Part shown: positions 24,511-33,099 of the stretch, piece after piece | How the letters are laid out: each line of letters begins with the position of its first letter | Numbering within the stretch: the stretch's first letter is position 1 | DNA from: a virus | Virus record (IMG/VR): IMGVR_UViG_3300018022_000003 | Span: 62,001 to 126,000 of that record | Strand: one strand, 5' to 3' | DNA length: 64,000 nt | Translations under genes and position numbers: made by a program | Notes under the pieces: generated by a model | Databases searched by the model: none | What the model was told of the DNA's origin: nothing | What the model saw: the letters and a program-made list of their open reading frames with translations, nothing else

Positions 24511-26702
24511 TGGCAGGACCCAACCCCCTAATCGCCGCCTACCAGCGCAAGCTGGCCGAGCTGGGCGAGCTTGACAGCGAGATAAACAGGCTGGACATGA
24601 CCCTCCCCGAGGGCGAGGGGGGGAAGACCTTCGACTACCTTGCCCAGAAGCGCCAGGAGATAGAGCGTGAGATACGGGGCATGAAGGAGAAGATTGACCT
24701 CCTGTCCGCCTGGCAGAGGCTCAAGGAGGGCATGCACTGGTCCGAGGGCCTCCGCTCCCAGCTAGACGGCCTGGACGAGAGCATAGGGGAGATAGCCACC
24801 AGCAGGTCCGCCGAGGGCGGGGCCGGGGAGGCCGGGGCACTACCCCCGGAGCAGCCCCCTGCCGAGGCCCCGGAGCAGCCTGCGCCTGCGCCAGAGGCAC
24901 CCCCCGAGCCTTCCCCCACCGAGGAAACACCGCCTCCGCCACCCCCAGCGCCCGTCCAGGCGGCCAAGAAAGACAACTATCCGATTCCTGATAAGAAGGG
25001 CAGTAGTGGCCCTAACCCTGAGAGAGGAAAGACTATGGCAAACGATTCCAAGACCTCGCTGAAGACAGCGCTAGCCGACATGAAGGCCAGCAGGGAGGCG
25101 GTAACCAGGGAGGCCAAGACCCGTGTCGCAGCCGCCTGGACCATCGCCAAGACCATGCTGCCCACAGCGCCCCCGGAGGCGCAGAAGGCCTTTGCGCAAA
25201 CGCTGCTGGCGAACGGCACCAAGGCGCTGATTGCGGCCCTGAAGCAGACCGCCGTCAATGCCCACTATACCAAGGTGGCCGAAGAGTTCAAGAAGGTCCA
25301 CAAGGTCGAGCTGAACGACCTGCTTGAGGACCCCTCCGTCCTGACCAAGGAGAAGGGAGCTGTCAAGTCCGAGGTCAAGGGCGACCCGAAGAGCGCCACC
25401 GGGAAGCAGGCAGACGACCGTAAGGACTCCGGCCCCCAGCCCTCGACCTACAACGACGGCCGTGGCTGCGGCGGCGGCACCCACTCCGAGCCGAAGGAAG
25501 TCGATGCAGGCAAGGCTGCGGAGCGCCCAGGGGCAGGAGAGCGCCCCGGCGACACCGTGAACCTGTCCGAGGGCAAGTCCGCTGGCAAGGAGAGCGACAA
25601 GGCGGACGAGAAGCTGGAGAAGGCCAAGGCGAAGCAGGAGGTCAAGGACGCCAAGAAGGACGCCTCTGCCAAGACGGCCCAGCCCGTTCCTCCCCCGGCA
25701 CCGCCCGCAGCACCGCTCGCACCGCCCGCCGAGGGCGGGGCAGCACCGCCAGCGGAGCCTCCTGTCGAGGAGACGCCCGCTGAGGAGCCTCCCGCCGACA
25801 TCCCGCCCGTCGAGGGCGAGGGCGCACTCCCGCCCGCACCCCCTGCCGAGGGGGGGGCGGCCGAGATGGTGACCGAGGAGAAGATTAAGGACATCGTCGA
25901 GAAGGTCGAGGAGGTCGCCGAGGAGATTAAGGAGCTTGAGAAGGACATCTCTACGGAGACCAGGGAGGGCGAGGAGGTCCCTGAGGGCGTCCTTGAGACC
26001 GAGGGCAAGGAGCTGGAGGAGACCGGAGAGCAGCTTGAGGGGGAGGGCGAGTCCCTGGAAGGAGAGGGGGAGGCGCTCAACCTCGACAGCATCTTCAACG
26101 AGGAGGCCATCGACGACAAGACCTCCGCACTCGCCAACGAGGGGGACAACTCCGGGGCAGAGTTCTTTGCACCCTCTGCCGCCGTGGAGCTGGAGGCCGC
26201 CATCGACGACAGCGGCATGGGCAGCATCCAGGACATGTTCTCCGTCGTAGGCTCCGACGCCGACCCGCTGGCAGCCCTGCTCGACGTCAAGACGGCTGCC
26301 CAGGTGGCAGGCATAGACGTGGTCCCCAGCTTCACCGGGGAGGCGGCCAAGAAGTTCCAGAGCGACACGGCCGGCAGCGACGGCAGGGACTTCGAGGACG
26401 ACCACTCCGCCACCCTGTGGGCAGAGGTTATCAAGACCTCCGACCTGCCGGAGTTCAAGGACTCTGGCCCTGGCAAGGGCCCCGTCCGGGTCCCGCAGGA
26501 CTCCCAGCCCAAGCTGGAGTCCCCCAAGGACGGCGAGGCACCCTCTTCCCAGGGCAAGGCGGCCGCCAAGCCCGCTGACAAGAAGGCCCCGGCTACCCTG
26601 AGGAAGATAAAGCCGGTTATCGCCTCCGACAAGGACGCCGTCCGCAGCATCGACCTCGCCGACGCCCTGTTCGGGGACGGCGGTGCCGGAGAGGGCCGGT
26701 AG
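24510..26702 (+). CDS. Putative capsid scaffold protein with a nested internal start
   Basis: 730 residues, acidic and low in complexity. A helical N terminus (1-100), a Pro/Glu/Ala-rich linker (110-150), a helical core (176-290), a second Pro-rich stretch (385-445), a long Glu/Lys coiled coil (450-530) and an acidic end. Such composition and position, between protease and capsid genes, are typical of scaffolds. Codon 176 is an ATG (25035) preceded by GAGAGAGGAAAGACT, a strong ribosome binding site, so a shorter in-frame product (555 residues) is likely, as in lambda C/Nu3. The first start overlaps the protease stop. Confidence 0.68.
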   Translation: MAGPNPLIAAYQRKLAELGELDSEINRLDMTLPEGEGGKTFDYLAQKRQEIEREIRGMKEKIDLLSAWQRLKEGMHWSEGLRSQLDGLDESIGEIATSRSAEGGAGEAGALPPEQPPAEAPEQPAPAPEAPPEPSPTEETPPPPPPAPVQAAKKDNYPIPDKKGSSGPNPERGKTMANDSKTSLKTALADMKASREAVTREAKTRVAAAWTIAKTMLPTAPPEAQKAFAQTLLANGTKALIAALKQTAVNAHYTKVAEEFKKVHKVELNDLLEDPSVLTKEKGAVKSEVKGDPKSATGKQADDRKDSGPQPSTYNDGRGCGGGTHSEPKEVDAGKAAERPGAGERPGDTVNLSEGKSAGKESDKADEKLEKAKAKQEVKDAKKDASAKTAQPVPPPAPPAAPLAPPAEGGAAPPAEPPVEETPAEEPPADIPPVEGEGALPPAPPAEGGAAEMVTEEKIKDIVEKVEEVAEEIKELEKDISTETREGEEVPEGVLETEGKELEETGEQLEGEGESLEGEGEALNLDSIFNEEAIDDKTSALANEGDNSGAEFFAPSAAVELEAAIDDSGMGSIQDMFSVVGSDADPLAALLDVKTAAQVAGIDVVPSFTGEAAKKFQSDTAGSDGRDFEDDHSATLWAEVIKTSDLPEFKDSGPGKGPVRVPQDSQPKLESPKDGEAPSSQGKAAAKPADKKAPATLRKIKPVIASDKDAVRSIDLADALFGDGGAGEGR

Positions 26703-26725
26703 CCAGGTAGGCATGCGCAGTCAAC

Positions 26726-26748
26726 GCCCCCCGGGCCAGCCGGGGGGC
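26726..26748 (+). terminator. Perfect 9-bp GC hairpin after the scaffold gene
   Basis: GCCCCCCGG (26726-26734) and CCGGGGGGC (26740-26748) pair around five bases, 24 bases past the scaffold stop. Confidence 0.65.
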
Positions 26749-27088
26749 TATCCCCTTGCCCCTATGCAACCCAACCCATCCTACGGCCCCATCATGGGGG
26801 ACCTTATAACATATACGGGGGAAGGCCTTCCCTCCCTCGTCCCTGTCCCCTCCGTCCTCCTTCCCGTACCCAAGATGCCAGCGAGTCGGGCTTACACGGC
26901 TGGAACCCCGCCAAACAAGCGCCCGGAGCCGACTTCCGGGCGTCCCTTCTAGCCGGAATTTCCCAAGTTCCACAACTACGGACCCCCTTATATGTAGGCG
27001 TGTGTGGCATGCTATAGCCCCGGATGTCCCTCCCTGGACGACGGGCTGGCTGGCCGCATAATCCAACCGCCTACGATGGAGTAGTCAA
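26749..27088. other. Gene-free stretch between scaffold and capsid genes
   Basis: About 340 bases without a convincing gene. It holds a second hairpin at 26920-26942, AT-rich patches (CTTATAACATATACGG near 26800, CCCTTATATGTAGGCGTG near 26985 and GCATGCTATAGCC near 27008) that could be promoters for the head genes, and a short frame (26683-26952) of low-complexity Pro/Gly composition that overlaps the scaffold gene and both hairpins and is unlikely to be real. Confidence 0.55.
26920..26942 (+). terminator. Hairpin in the pre-capsid gap
   Basis: CGCCCGGA (26920-26927) and TCCGGGCG (26935-26942) pair perfectly around a seven-base loop and are followed by TCCCTTCT. Confidence 0.6.
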
Positions 27089-27736
27089 ATGGGTCTAAAG
27101 CTCATCTACTACGGGCAGAACGACTCGGTGAACTGCACGCCCGACGTGCTCCTGACCGGCGACCCCGGCACCGACCAGCAAACGCTGATTAGCGCCGGAT
27201 ACCTGGGCGGGCGCATCATGGCGCTGGCAGGGGACCCCCAGAACGCAGTCGGGGTCAGCACTGTCATCGTGCCCTGCGACGTGGACTCTACCCCCGGTGT
27301 CTCGGGGATGGAGACCGCCAAGGCAGGCATCGTCGGCCCTGGCCCGTACAACCCGAACGACAATTACTACACCTCGACGGCGACCACCACCGTGGCGGCG
27401 GGCAACATCCCCTTCGGGACGCTGCTCAACGGCCCTGGCGAGTTCTCTGGCGCAGTCGGGCCTGCCGGTTCCAAGAAGGCCCCGATTGTCCGGGCGCTTT
27501 GGCAGGGGAACCTCAACCAGGAGTCGTACGACACGAACTCCTATGCCCTGGCGGCCTATGCAGTAGGACAGTACGTCTACGCCGGGGGCAGCAACAGCGC
27601 TCACGCCTCCAACGTGGGACTGTACACCTCGTCTGGAAACTACTCCCAGACGGCGGGCAACCGCATCCCCGTGGGAATCTGCACTCACGTGCCGACCACC
27701 CAGGAGCCTTGGCTCGGCGTAGCCAGCCTGCTATAA
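27089..27736 (+). CDS. Putative head decoration or stabilisation protein, 215 aa
   Basis: Gly/Ala/Thr/Val-rich beta protein with no charge clusters, placed 22 bases before the capsid gene. Position and composition match head decoration proteins that clamp the capsid. The start at 27089 is preceded by only a weak binding site (TGGAGTAGTCAA). Assignment is inferred. Confidence 0.62.
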   Translation: MGLKLIYYGQNDSVNCTPDVLLTGDPGTDQQTLISAGYLGGRIMALAGDPQNAVGVSTVIVPCDVDSTPGVSGMETAKAGIVGPGPYNPNDNYYTSTATTTVAAGNIPFGTLLNGPGEFSGAVGPAGSKKAPIVRALWQGNLNQESYDTNSYALAAYAVGQYVYAGGSNSAHASNVGLYTSSGNYSQTAGNRIPVGICTHVPTTQEPWLGVASLL

Positions 27737-27758
27737 GGCAGCGAGAGGAGACAAACAG

Positions 27759-28760
27759 ATGGCAAACCTTTCCCGCACTCAACAGCAGACGGCAATGCTA
27801 GGCCAACTGCTGAAGACGGCCGGCGGCCGGCAGAAGCTAGCCGCTAGCCTCGGACCGTCCCTCCGCAGGCGTCGTGACTACATGAGCATCGCACGCAAGG
27901 CGCTCATGGTCGAGACCCTGCCGGACGGCGCTCTGCCCATCTACGACAAGGAGTTCGACATTGCCGCCCAGACCGTTTCCGGTCCTGCGGGCGGGTCCTT
28001 TGTCGAGGCCTTCGTGGTGGGCGAGGAGGGCGGCGACATCGTTCGGGTCACCAAGCCGAAGCGTGTCACCGTTCCGACGTTTGAAATCGTGTCGAACCCG
28101 ATGATTCCCATCACGCAGATTAAGGAGCGTCGGTTCGACCTGGTCGCCCGCTCCCTCAACCTGGCGAAGGCCGAGGTTGGGGCAGCCGAGGACGGGTACG
28201 TCTTCGGGCTGTTCGACGCCGTGGCAGCCGCAGCCAACGCCCAGGTGGTGCTGGACAACGCAGCCAGGGCCGGCAGCGGCCTGTTCGACCCCGTCTACAA
28301 CGGGGACATAGCCATCAGCCCGCCCATCGACCTCAACTCGATGGCTGACGGCTTCGGGCAGGTGCAGCGGCACGACCTGTCTGTGGCGTTCTGCTTCTTC
28401 AACCCGAGGGACTACACGGACCTCCTGAAGTGGACGCAGCAGAACATCGACCGTGAGACGCAGCGCAAGCTGCTCAAGACCGGCGTCATGGGATACCTGT
28501 GGGGAGCCACCCTCCTCCAGTCCCGTAAGGTCGGCTTCGGGTGCGTCTACATCCTGGCGGACGCCGAGTTCCTGGGCGTCATCCCGGAGCGTATCCCGCT
28601 CACCGTCATGTCCGCCGACAGGCCGGACCTCAGGCAGATTGGGTTCAGCATCTTCGAGAGCCTGGGCTTCCTGGTGTTCAACCCCTCCGGCGTGCAGCGG
28701 CTCACCGTCACCGGGCGCTACAAGGCCTGGGACGGCTCGACCAACCAGGGCGAGAACTAA
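27759..28760 (+). CDS. Major capsid protein candidate (HK97-like)
   Basis: 333 residues. A basic, helical N-terminal arm (1-45) is followed by an alpha/beta body with a YDKEFDIAA strand, an IKERRFDLVARSL helix region and a Gly-rich C-terminal beta domain (FGCVYILADAEF, then an ESLGFLVFNP strand). Length and layout fit phage capsid proteins of the HK97 fold. It follows protease-, scaffold- and decoration-like genes and is followed by a 13-bp hairpin, as expected of a very highly expressed gene. The start is behind GCGAGAGGAGACAAACAG. Confidence 0.78.
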   Translation: MANLSRTQQQTAMLGQLLKTAGGRQKLAASLGPSLRRRRDYMSIARKALMVETLPDGALPIYDKEFDIAAQTVSGPAGGSFVEAFVVGEEGGDIVRVTKPKRVTVPTFEIVSNPMIPITQIKERRFDLVARSLNLAKAEVGAAEDGYVFGLFDAVAAAANAQVVLDNAARAGSGLFDPVYNGDIAISPPIDLNSMADGFGQVQRHDLSVAFCFFNPRDYTDLLKWTQQNIDRETQRKLLKTGVMGYLWGATLLQSRKVGFGCVYILADAEFLGVIPERIPLTVMSADRPDLRQIGFSIFESLGFLVFNPSGVQRLTVTGRYKAWDGSTNQGEN

Positions 28761-28782
28761 AGCCCTTCATCGACAGTCCTCC

Positions 28783-28812
28783 AAGGCGGGGGCCCAACAG
28801 GGCCCTCGCCTT
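28783..28812 (+). terminator. Strong 13-bp hairpin after the capsid gene
   Basis: Bases 28783-28795 pair with 28800-28812 (one G-T pair) around the tetraloop AACA, 22 bases past the capsid stop and followed by a pyrimidine-rich run. A good terminator or message-stabilising end. Confidence 0.78.
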
Positions 28813-28833
28813 CCTGTCTCTTCCCCCCGACAC

Positions 28834-28858
28834 ACCGAAAACCTCAGTATTATGGGGC
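28834..28858 (+). promoter_or_regulatory. Promoter-like signal giving a leaderless start
   Basis: ACCGAAAACCTCAGTATTAT followed by GGGGC and then the ATG at 28859. The TATTAT box (28848-28853) stands only five bases before the start codon, so transcription would begin at or near the ATG. The same spacing is seen at 61210-61221. Confidence 0.45.
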
Positions 28859-29338
28859 ATGAGCCTGCCTATACGCTTCGAGAAGGTGGACTCCCGCTAC
28901 TACCGCAGCGGACGCCCCGCCCTCAGGGACTACGAGGAGCTGGCCACCAAGGTCAGGTCCATCGTCAACCTGGAGGGGCACGGCCCTGCCTCCGCCGAGG
29001 TAGAGGCCTGCCTCCCCTACATCATCGAGCACCTCTGGTTCCCTATCAGCGTGGAGCAGATATACATGGAGGGGGTGCCGCAGCCGCTCCTGGACTGGGC
29101 GCTGAACTCCATGGATAGCCTCCCGGCCCCGGTGCTCATCCACTGCCAGCACGGGGAGGACCGTACCGGGATGGTGGTGGCCATAATACGCATCCGCTCG
29201 GGATGGAGCTACGGGGATGCTATTAAGGAGGCTGTCTCCCACGGCTACCGCCAGCTACTCAACCGGGGGCTGGACGAGGTCCTGGAGAGGTATGCCGCTT
29301 GCCTTGGGGACAAGGCCAAGGACGGGGAGCAGGGATGA
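28859..29338 (+). CDS. Tyrosine/dual-specificity phosphatase family protein
   Basis: 159 residues. The active-site loop HCQHGEDRTG carries the CX5R signature (Cys96, Arg102). An SGRP segment near 17-20 and IVNLEG near 35-40 match the N-terminal part of these enzymes. Phosphate would be removed from a protein Tyr/Ser/Thr or from a small phosphorylated ligand. It starts directly behind the capsid terminator, apparently without a ribosome binding site. Its stop overlaps the next ATG (ATGA). Placing it among structural genes is unusual, and it could be packaged or expressed late to act on the host. Confidence 0.82.
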   Translation: MSLPIRFEKVDSRYYRSGRPALRDYEELATKVRSIVNLEGHGPASAEVEACLPYIIEHLWFPISVEQIYMEGVPQPLLDWALNSMDSLPAPVLIHCQHGEDRTGMVVAIIRIRSGWSYGDAIKEAVSHGYRQLLNRGLDEVLERYAACLGDKAKDGEQG

Positions 29339-29970
29339 CGAACTATGTGGCCAGCACGACCATAAACTTCGAGAAGTCAAGGTTCTACGTCCGCCCAGGG
29401 GACATGCTCTCCTACGACCCCCAGCACAGCGGCGGGTCGCTTGCCATATACCGGAACGGACAGCTTGTCAAGGTCCTCAGGGTAGAGTCCCTGGCCATCG
29501 AGGCGTTCCTGAAGAGCAGGTTCATATCCGAGGTCAGGGTACCTGCCAAGCCCGGCCCCCCGGCGACCAAGGAGGCTCCTCCCAGGGAGAATGCCGGGAC
29601 AATCACCATAGATACCCTCGCCAGCGGGTATGCCAGCCCGCTCAAGGCGGCCGAGCCTGCCCCCGACCCGCACGGCCTGCTTACCCCGCCAAGCGACCCC
29701 CCTCTTACCAGCCCGCACCTTACCGGCTTCAAGCGCCTGCTCCCTGACTACAATGCATTCCCCTCCGACCTGGGCGTGGCGCTCGTGGACGGCCAGGCAA
29801 GAGTCGGGCCTCCAGGGGAGACCCCCAAGAGGGAGAGGAAGAGGAAGAAGCCTGCCCCCGCAGGCGAGATTGACTTCGCCGTGCATCCTCCCGACCCTCC
29901 CCCGTCCCAGGTACAAGGCCCTAGTGACCCGCCAGAGCAACCCGAGCATAACCGAATAAGCGAACCATAG
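29335..29970 (+). CDS. Pro-rich unknown protein, 211 aa
   Basis: Starts at an ATG overlapping the phosphatase stop. The first 60 residues look folded (beta strands around YVRPGDMLSYD); the remainder is Pro/Ala/Lys-rich and probably disordered, with a basic KRERKRKKP patch near residue 165. No homology recognised. Translational coupling suggests a shared role with the phosphatase. Confidence 0.55.
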   Translation: MTNYVASTTINFEKSRFYVRPGDMLSYDPQHSGGSLAIYRNGQLVKVLRVESLAIEAFLKSRFISEVRVPAKPGPPATKEAPPRENAGTITIDTLASGYASPLKAAEPAPDPHGLLTPPSDPPLTSPHLTGFKRLLPDYNAFPSDLGVALVDGQARVGPPGETPKRERKRKKPAPAGEIDFAVHPPDPPPSQVQGPSDPPEQPEHNRISEP

Positions 29971-29982
29971 ATTGAGGGGTCT

Positions 29983-30966
29983 ATGGCCTTTGCAAGCCTC
30001 CCATCCAGCCTGGACACTAGGCTCTGGGTACAGGTTCCCGTAATCGTCCTCCACCCTCCGTACACGAAGGTGGCGATAAGCCTCCCGGAGCTGGTGAGGC
30101 AGACGAACGCCTTCAGCGTGAAGCGGAGGGCAGGGTGCCAGCCTACCCTGAAGCGGAGCCGTCCCAAGGAGCTTTACCTGGAGTACAACGTGGTGTGCCA
30201 CGAGAGCTACTCCGACCCCCGTGGCCATGACGTGCAGGTCCAGTTCGACCTCTCCCAGGTGGAGGAGACCCAGGACGCCAAGAGGCTGGACGTAAGGGTA
30301 AGCTGCTCCTGCCCGGCGTTCCTCTACTGGGGGGCGCAGTGGAACCTCCATCAGCGGGACGGGCTGCACGGGCAGGCCCGCCCCCTCCTCCAGGCACCGA
30401 CTCAGAGGCTCGACCTGCGGGGGAACTTCGTCATCTGCAAGCACGTCAAGGCCGTGTTCGAGCGCATACTGCCGGCCATCCAGCACAACATCACCAAGGT
30501 CGTGCGTGAGCGGGAGGTGAAGCGCACCAAGGAGCGCATGCTGAAGGAGGAGCGCCCGACCGAGAAGGAGAAGCGCCTGCACCGGGAGCAGATGGAGATG
30601 AGGATGAAGAAGGACATCGACCGCATCCTCAGGACCAGGGACCCGGACGAGAGGGAGAGGCTGATAAAGGAGCTGGTGGAGAAGGAGAAGAAGCGCCTCT
30701 ACAAGCAGGTGGAGACGGAGCGGGGGGAGAGGCCCAGGAGGAAGCCCCCTGCCGTGCCCCGGCCATCCCCCCCGGCGGCCCCAGGCCCTCCCCCCGAGGA
30801 GAAGAAGAAGGTCGTCAAGAGGGACGAGCCTGCCACTGCCCCCCCCAAGCCCCCCGTGCCTCCCAGGCCCCCCAGGGAGGAGCCTGGCCTGGAGGACCTG
30901 GTCAAGGAGGAGGAGAGGAAGCTGCGGGCCAGGAAGCCCCCCGAGAAGGGAGGGGTGCGCAAGTGA
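29983..30966 (+). CDS. SWIM-like zinc-finger protein with charged coiled coil
   Basis: 327 residues. A beta-rich first half carries VRVSCSCPAFLYWG (about 107-120) and, 35 residues on, ICKHVKAVF: together a CxC...CxH arrangement like SWIM zinc fingers, which bind DNA or protein. Then comes a very charged helix (about 165-250) and a Pro/Lys-rich tail. It follows AGATTGAGGGGTCT, and its stop overlaps the GTG of the NHL-repeat gene (GTGA). It could be a virion protein with DNA contact or a regulator. Confidence 0.68.
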   Translation: MAFASLPSSLDTRLWVQVPVIVLHPPYTKVAISLPELVRQTNAFSVKRRAGCQPTLKRSRPKELYLEYNVVCHESYSDPRGHDVQVQFDLSQVEETQDAKRLDVRVSCSCPAFLYWGAQWNLHQRDGLHGQARPLLQAPTQRLDLRGNFVICKHVKAVFERILPAIQHNITKVVREREVKRTKERMLKEERPTEKEKRLHREQMEMRMKKDIDRILRTRDPDERERLIKELVEKEKKRLYKQVETERGERPRRKPPAVPRPSPPAAPGPPPEEKKKVVKRDEPATAPPKPPVPPRPPREEPGLEDLVKEEERKLRARKPPEKGGVRK

Positions 30967-33098
30967 TTACAGCGATAGTGAACGCCCCGTACTCCAACCG
31001 TATCCAGCTCGCCCTGGAGGGATGGGTAGGGCCCTTCGTGCGCCCGCTCAGCCCCCCTGTCCCCTTCGACCCCACGGACCCCAAGGTCCTGGAGGTGTAC
31101 ATAGACGGCAGGCCCGCCAGGGTCAGCACCTTCTCCTTCGACAGCATCAACAACCGCTACCTGCTCTTCATGGAGGACGCCTTCGACCCCTCCACGGCGG
31201 TGGTCCAGACCATACACCACATGCCCAAGCCCCCGTACCAGTACGGGGTGCCCGTGCCGGCCAACCCCATCCCAGCCATCACCAGCCTCGACCCCCCGTC
31301 GGCCCCCTCCGGCCACAGCGCCCAAGTGCTGACCATAGACGGCGCAGACTTTATGCCTACCTCCACTGCCACCTACAACGGCGTCCCCCACACCTTTACC
31401 TACGCCTCCGCTGGCCAGGGGGCCATACCCCTTACCTCGGGCGACCAGGCGGCGGCGGGCAGCTACCCCGTGGTGGTCACCAACCCCCCTCCCGGAGGGG
31501 GGGCGTCCAACGCCGTGGACTTCAGCGTCGTCTCGTCCCTGCTGCCCGCCCTCTACATAGGCGACGCCGACAACGGGGCAGTCCGCCTCGTTGACCAGGC
31601 CGGGGACATCCACACCCCCGTGTTCGCCAGCGCCGACCCGCTGCTCTCCTATACCCAGGGCATATGGGCACCGCTCAACTTCGCAGCCGGGGCAGGCGGA
31701 AGCCTCTATATCCTTGACGCCAACACAGTAGGCATATGGCAGGTAAGCACGTCCTATGTAATGACCAGGGTGGCCGGCACCGCTACCGGGACGACCGGCA
31801 CCCCCATCCCCGGCCCTGCCACGAGCAGCCCGCTCCCCACCGAGCCTTGGCTGGCCGCCGACCCCTCGGGCAACCTGTTCGTCGGGGACTTCCAGCACCA
31901 CAAGGTCTATGCCGTCAACATGCAGGCCTCCCCCCAGACCATCCTCGGGGTGAGCATCGCCGCAGGCGACATCGCCCTGGTGGCAGGCACGGGCACGGCA
32001 GGGTTCAGCGGCGACGGCGGGCCGGCGCTCAGCGCCACCTTCCGCTACCCGCAGGGCCTTGCCTGCGACTCCTCCGGCAGCCTGTACGTGTGCGACGAGC
32101 AGAACTACTGCGTGAGGAAGATTGACACCTCGGGCAACATCAGCACAGTGGCGGGGCAGGGGCATGTCTACGGGCAGGCAGGGGACGGCGGCCTGGCTAC
32201 CCTGGCCACCATGACGGAGCTTTACGGCCTGGGGATAGACCCCAGCGGCAACCTCTACATAGCGGACATGGACTCCCCCAAGATACGGGCCGTCAACATG
32301 ACGGGCGGGCCTGCCGTCATCTGCGGCATAGCCATAGCGGCCGGGCACATCGACACCGTGGCAGGCACGGGGACGGCGGGGGATACCGGCGACGAGGGCC
32401 CCGCCATCTCGGCGGAGATAGGCGCAAACATACTACAGCTCTGCACCGACGCTTCCGGCAGCCTCTACCTCACGGACTTCTACAACAACCGTGCCAGGAG
32501 GGTGGACTCGGGCGGCACGATACATGCCTTCGCAGGCACGGGGACGGCGGGGTACAGCGGGGACGGGGGCGCAGCCACGGCCGCCGACCTGGGGGAGGCA
32601 GAGGGCATAATATACCTCCCTGCCCCCGTGCAGAGCACCCCGACCTTCACGGTCGGCCTGGTGCCCAGCACCCCCCTGCCCCACACCCTGTCCTATGCCA
32701 CCGAGAACAGCCTGACGGCGTCCCTGGCGTCCCTGGGCGGGAACTCCGTGCCAGCCGCCAAGACCAACGTAGGCTACCTGGAGGAGAGGGGCGGGGACGC
32801 CGACATCCTGAGCCTGGACATGGCCTCCTTCCCGCAGCTATTCTACCTGGACTGCCACGGGTACTCGGGCATGGCGTCCCTCGCCCTGGCGGGAACCTAC
32901 GTGACATACCTCAACGCCAACTCCTGTGCCCTAGGCCAGGCGTCCGTGGACGCCGTGCTGGTGGCCCTGGACGGGAACGGCCTGCTCAACGGGACCGTCA
33001 ACCTCGGCGGGGCAGGGAACTCCGCCCCCTCCGCCACGGGGCTTGCCGCTGCCAGCAGCCTGCAAACCAGCAAGGGATGGAGCGTGACCCACAACTAG
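30963..33098 (+). CDS. IPT/TIG plus NHL-repeat protein, probable adhesin or tail fibre
   Basis: 711 residues, GTG start overlapping the previous stop. Residues about 105-190 form an IPT/TIG-type Ig fold (opening ITSLDPPSAPSGH). From about 195 to 550 come five or more NHL-type propeller blades, recognisable by G.IS/D.AG.G.AG.SGDGG.A..A, followed by a strand such as GNLYIADM. Such propellers bind sugars or proteins. The C-terminal 150 residues are beta-rich with leucine-rich-repeat-like spacing. No enzyme motif. Probably a surface-exposed receptor-binding or decoration protein. It lies next to an Ig-repeat gene. Confidence 0.78.
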   Translation: MITAIVNAPYSNRIQLALEGWVGPFVRPLSPPVPFDPTDPKVLEVYIDGRPARVSTFSFDSINNRYLLFMEDAFDPSTAVVQTIHHMPKPPYQYGVPVPANPIPAITSLDPPSAPSGHSAQVLTIDGADFMPTSTATYNGVPHTFTYASAGQGAIPLTSGDQAAAGSYPVVVTNPPPGGGASNAVDFSVVSSLLPALYIGDADNGAVRLVDQAGDIHTPVFASADPLLSYTQGIWAPLNFAAGAGGSLYILDANTVGIWQVSTSYVMTRVAGTATGTTGTPIPGPATSSPLPTEPWLAADPSGNLFVGDFQHHKVYAVNMQASPQTILGVSIAAGDIALVAGTGTAGFSGDGGPALSATFRYPQGLACDSSGSLYVCDEQNYCVRKIDTSGNISTVAGQGHVYGQAGDGGLATLATMTELYGLGIDPSGNLYIADMDSPKIRAVNMTGGPAVICGIAIAAGHIDTVAGTGTAGDTGDEGPAISAEIGANILQLCTDASGSLYLTDFYNNRARRVDSGGTIHAFAGTGTAGYSGDGGAATAADLGEAEGIIYLPAPVQSTPTFTVGLVPSTPLPHTLSYATENSLTASLASLGGNSVPAAKTNVGYLEERGGDADILSLDMASFPQLFYLDCHGYSGMASLALAGTYVTYLNANSCALGQASVDAVLVALDGNGLLNGTVNLGGAGNSAPSATGLAAASSLQTSKGWSVTHN

Positions 33099-33099
33099 C

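Noticed and set aside
25071-26714. Long minus-strand frame opposite the scaffold gene
   Set aside because: Leu/Gly/Arg shadow of a Glu/Lys/Ala gene.
26683-26952. Short plus-strand frame in the gap after the scaffold gene
   Set aside because: Low-complexity Pro/Gly product, no ribosome binding site, crosses both hairpins.
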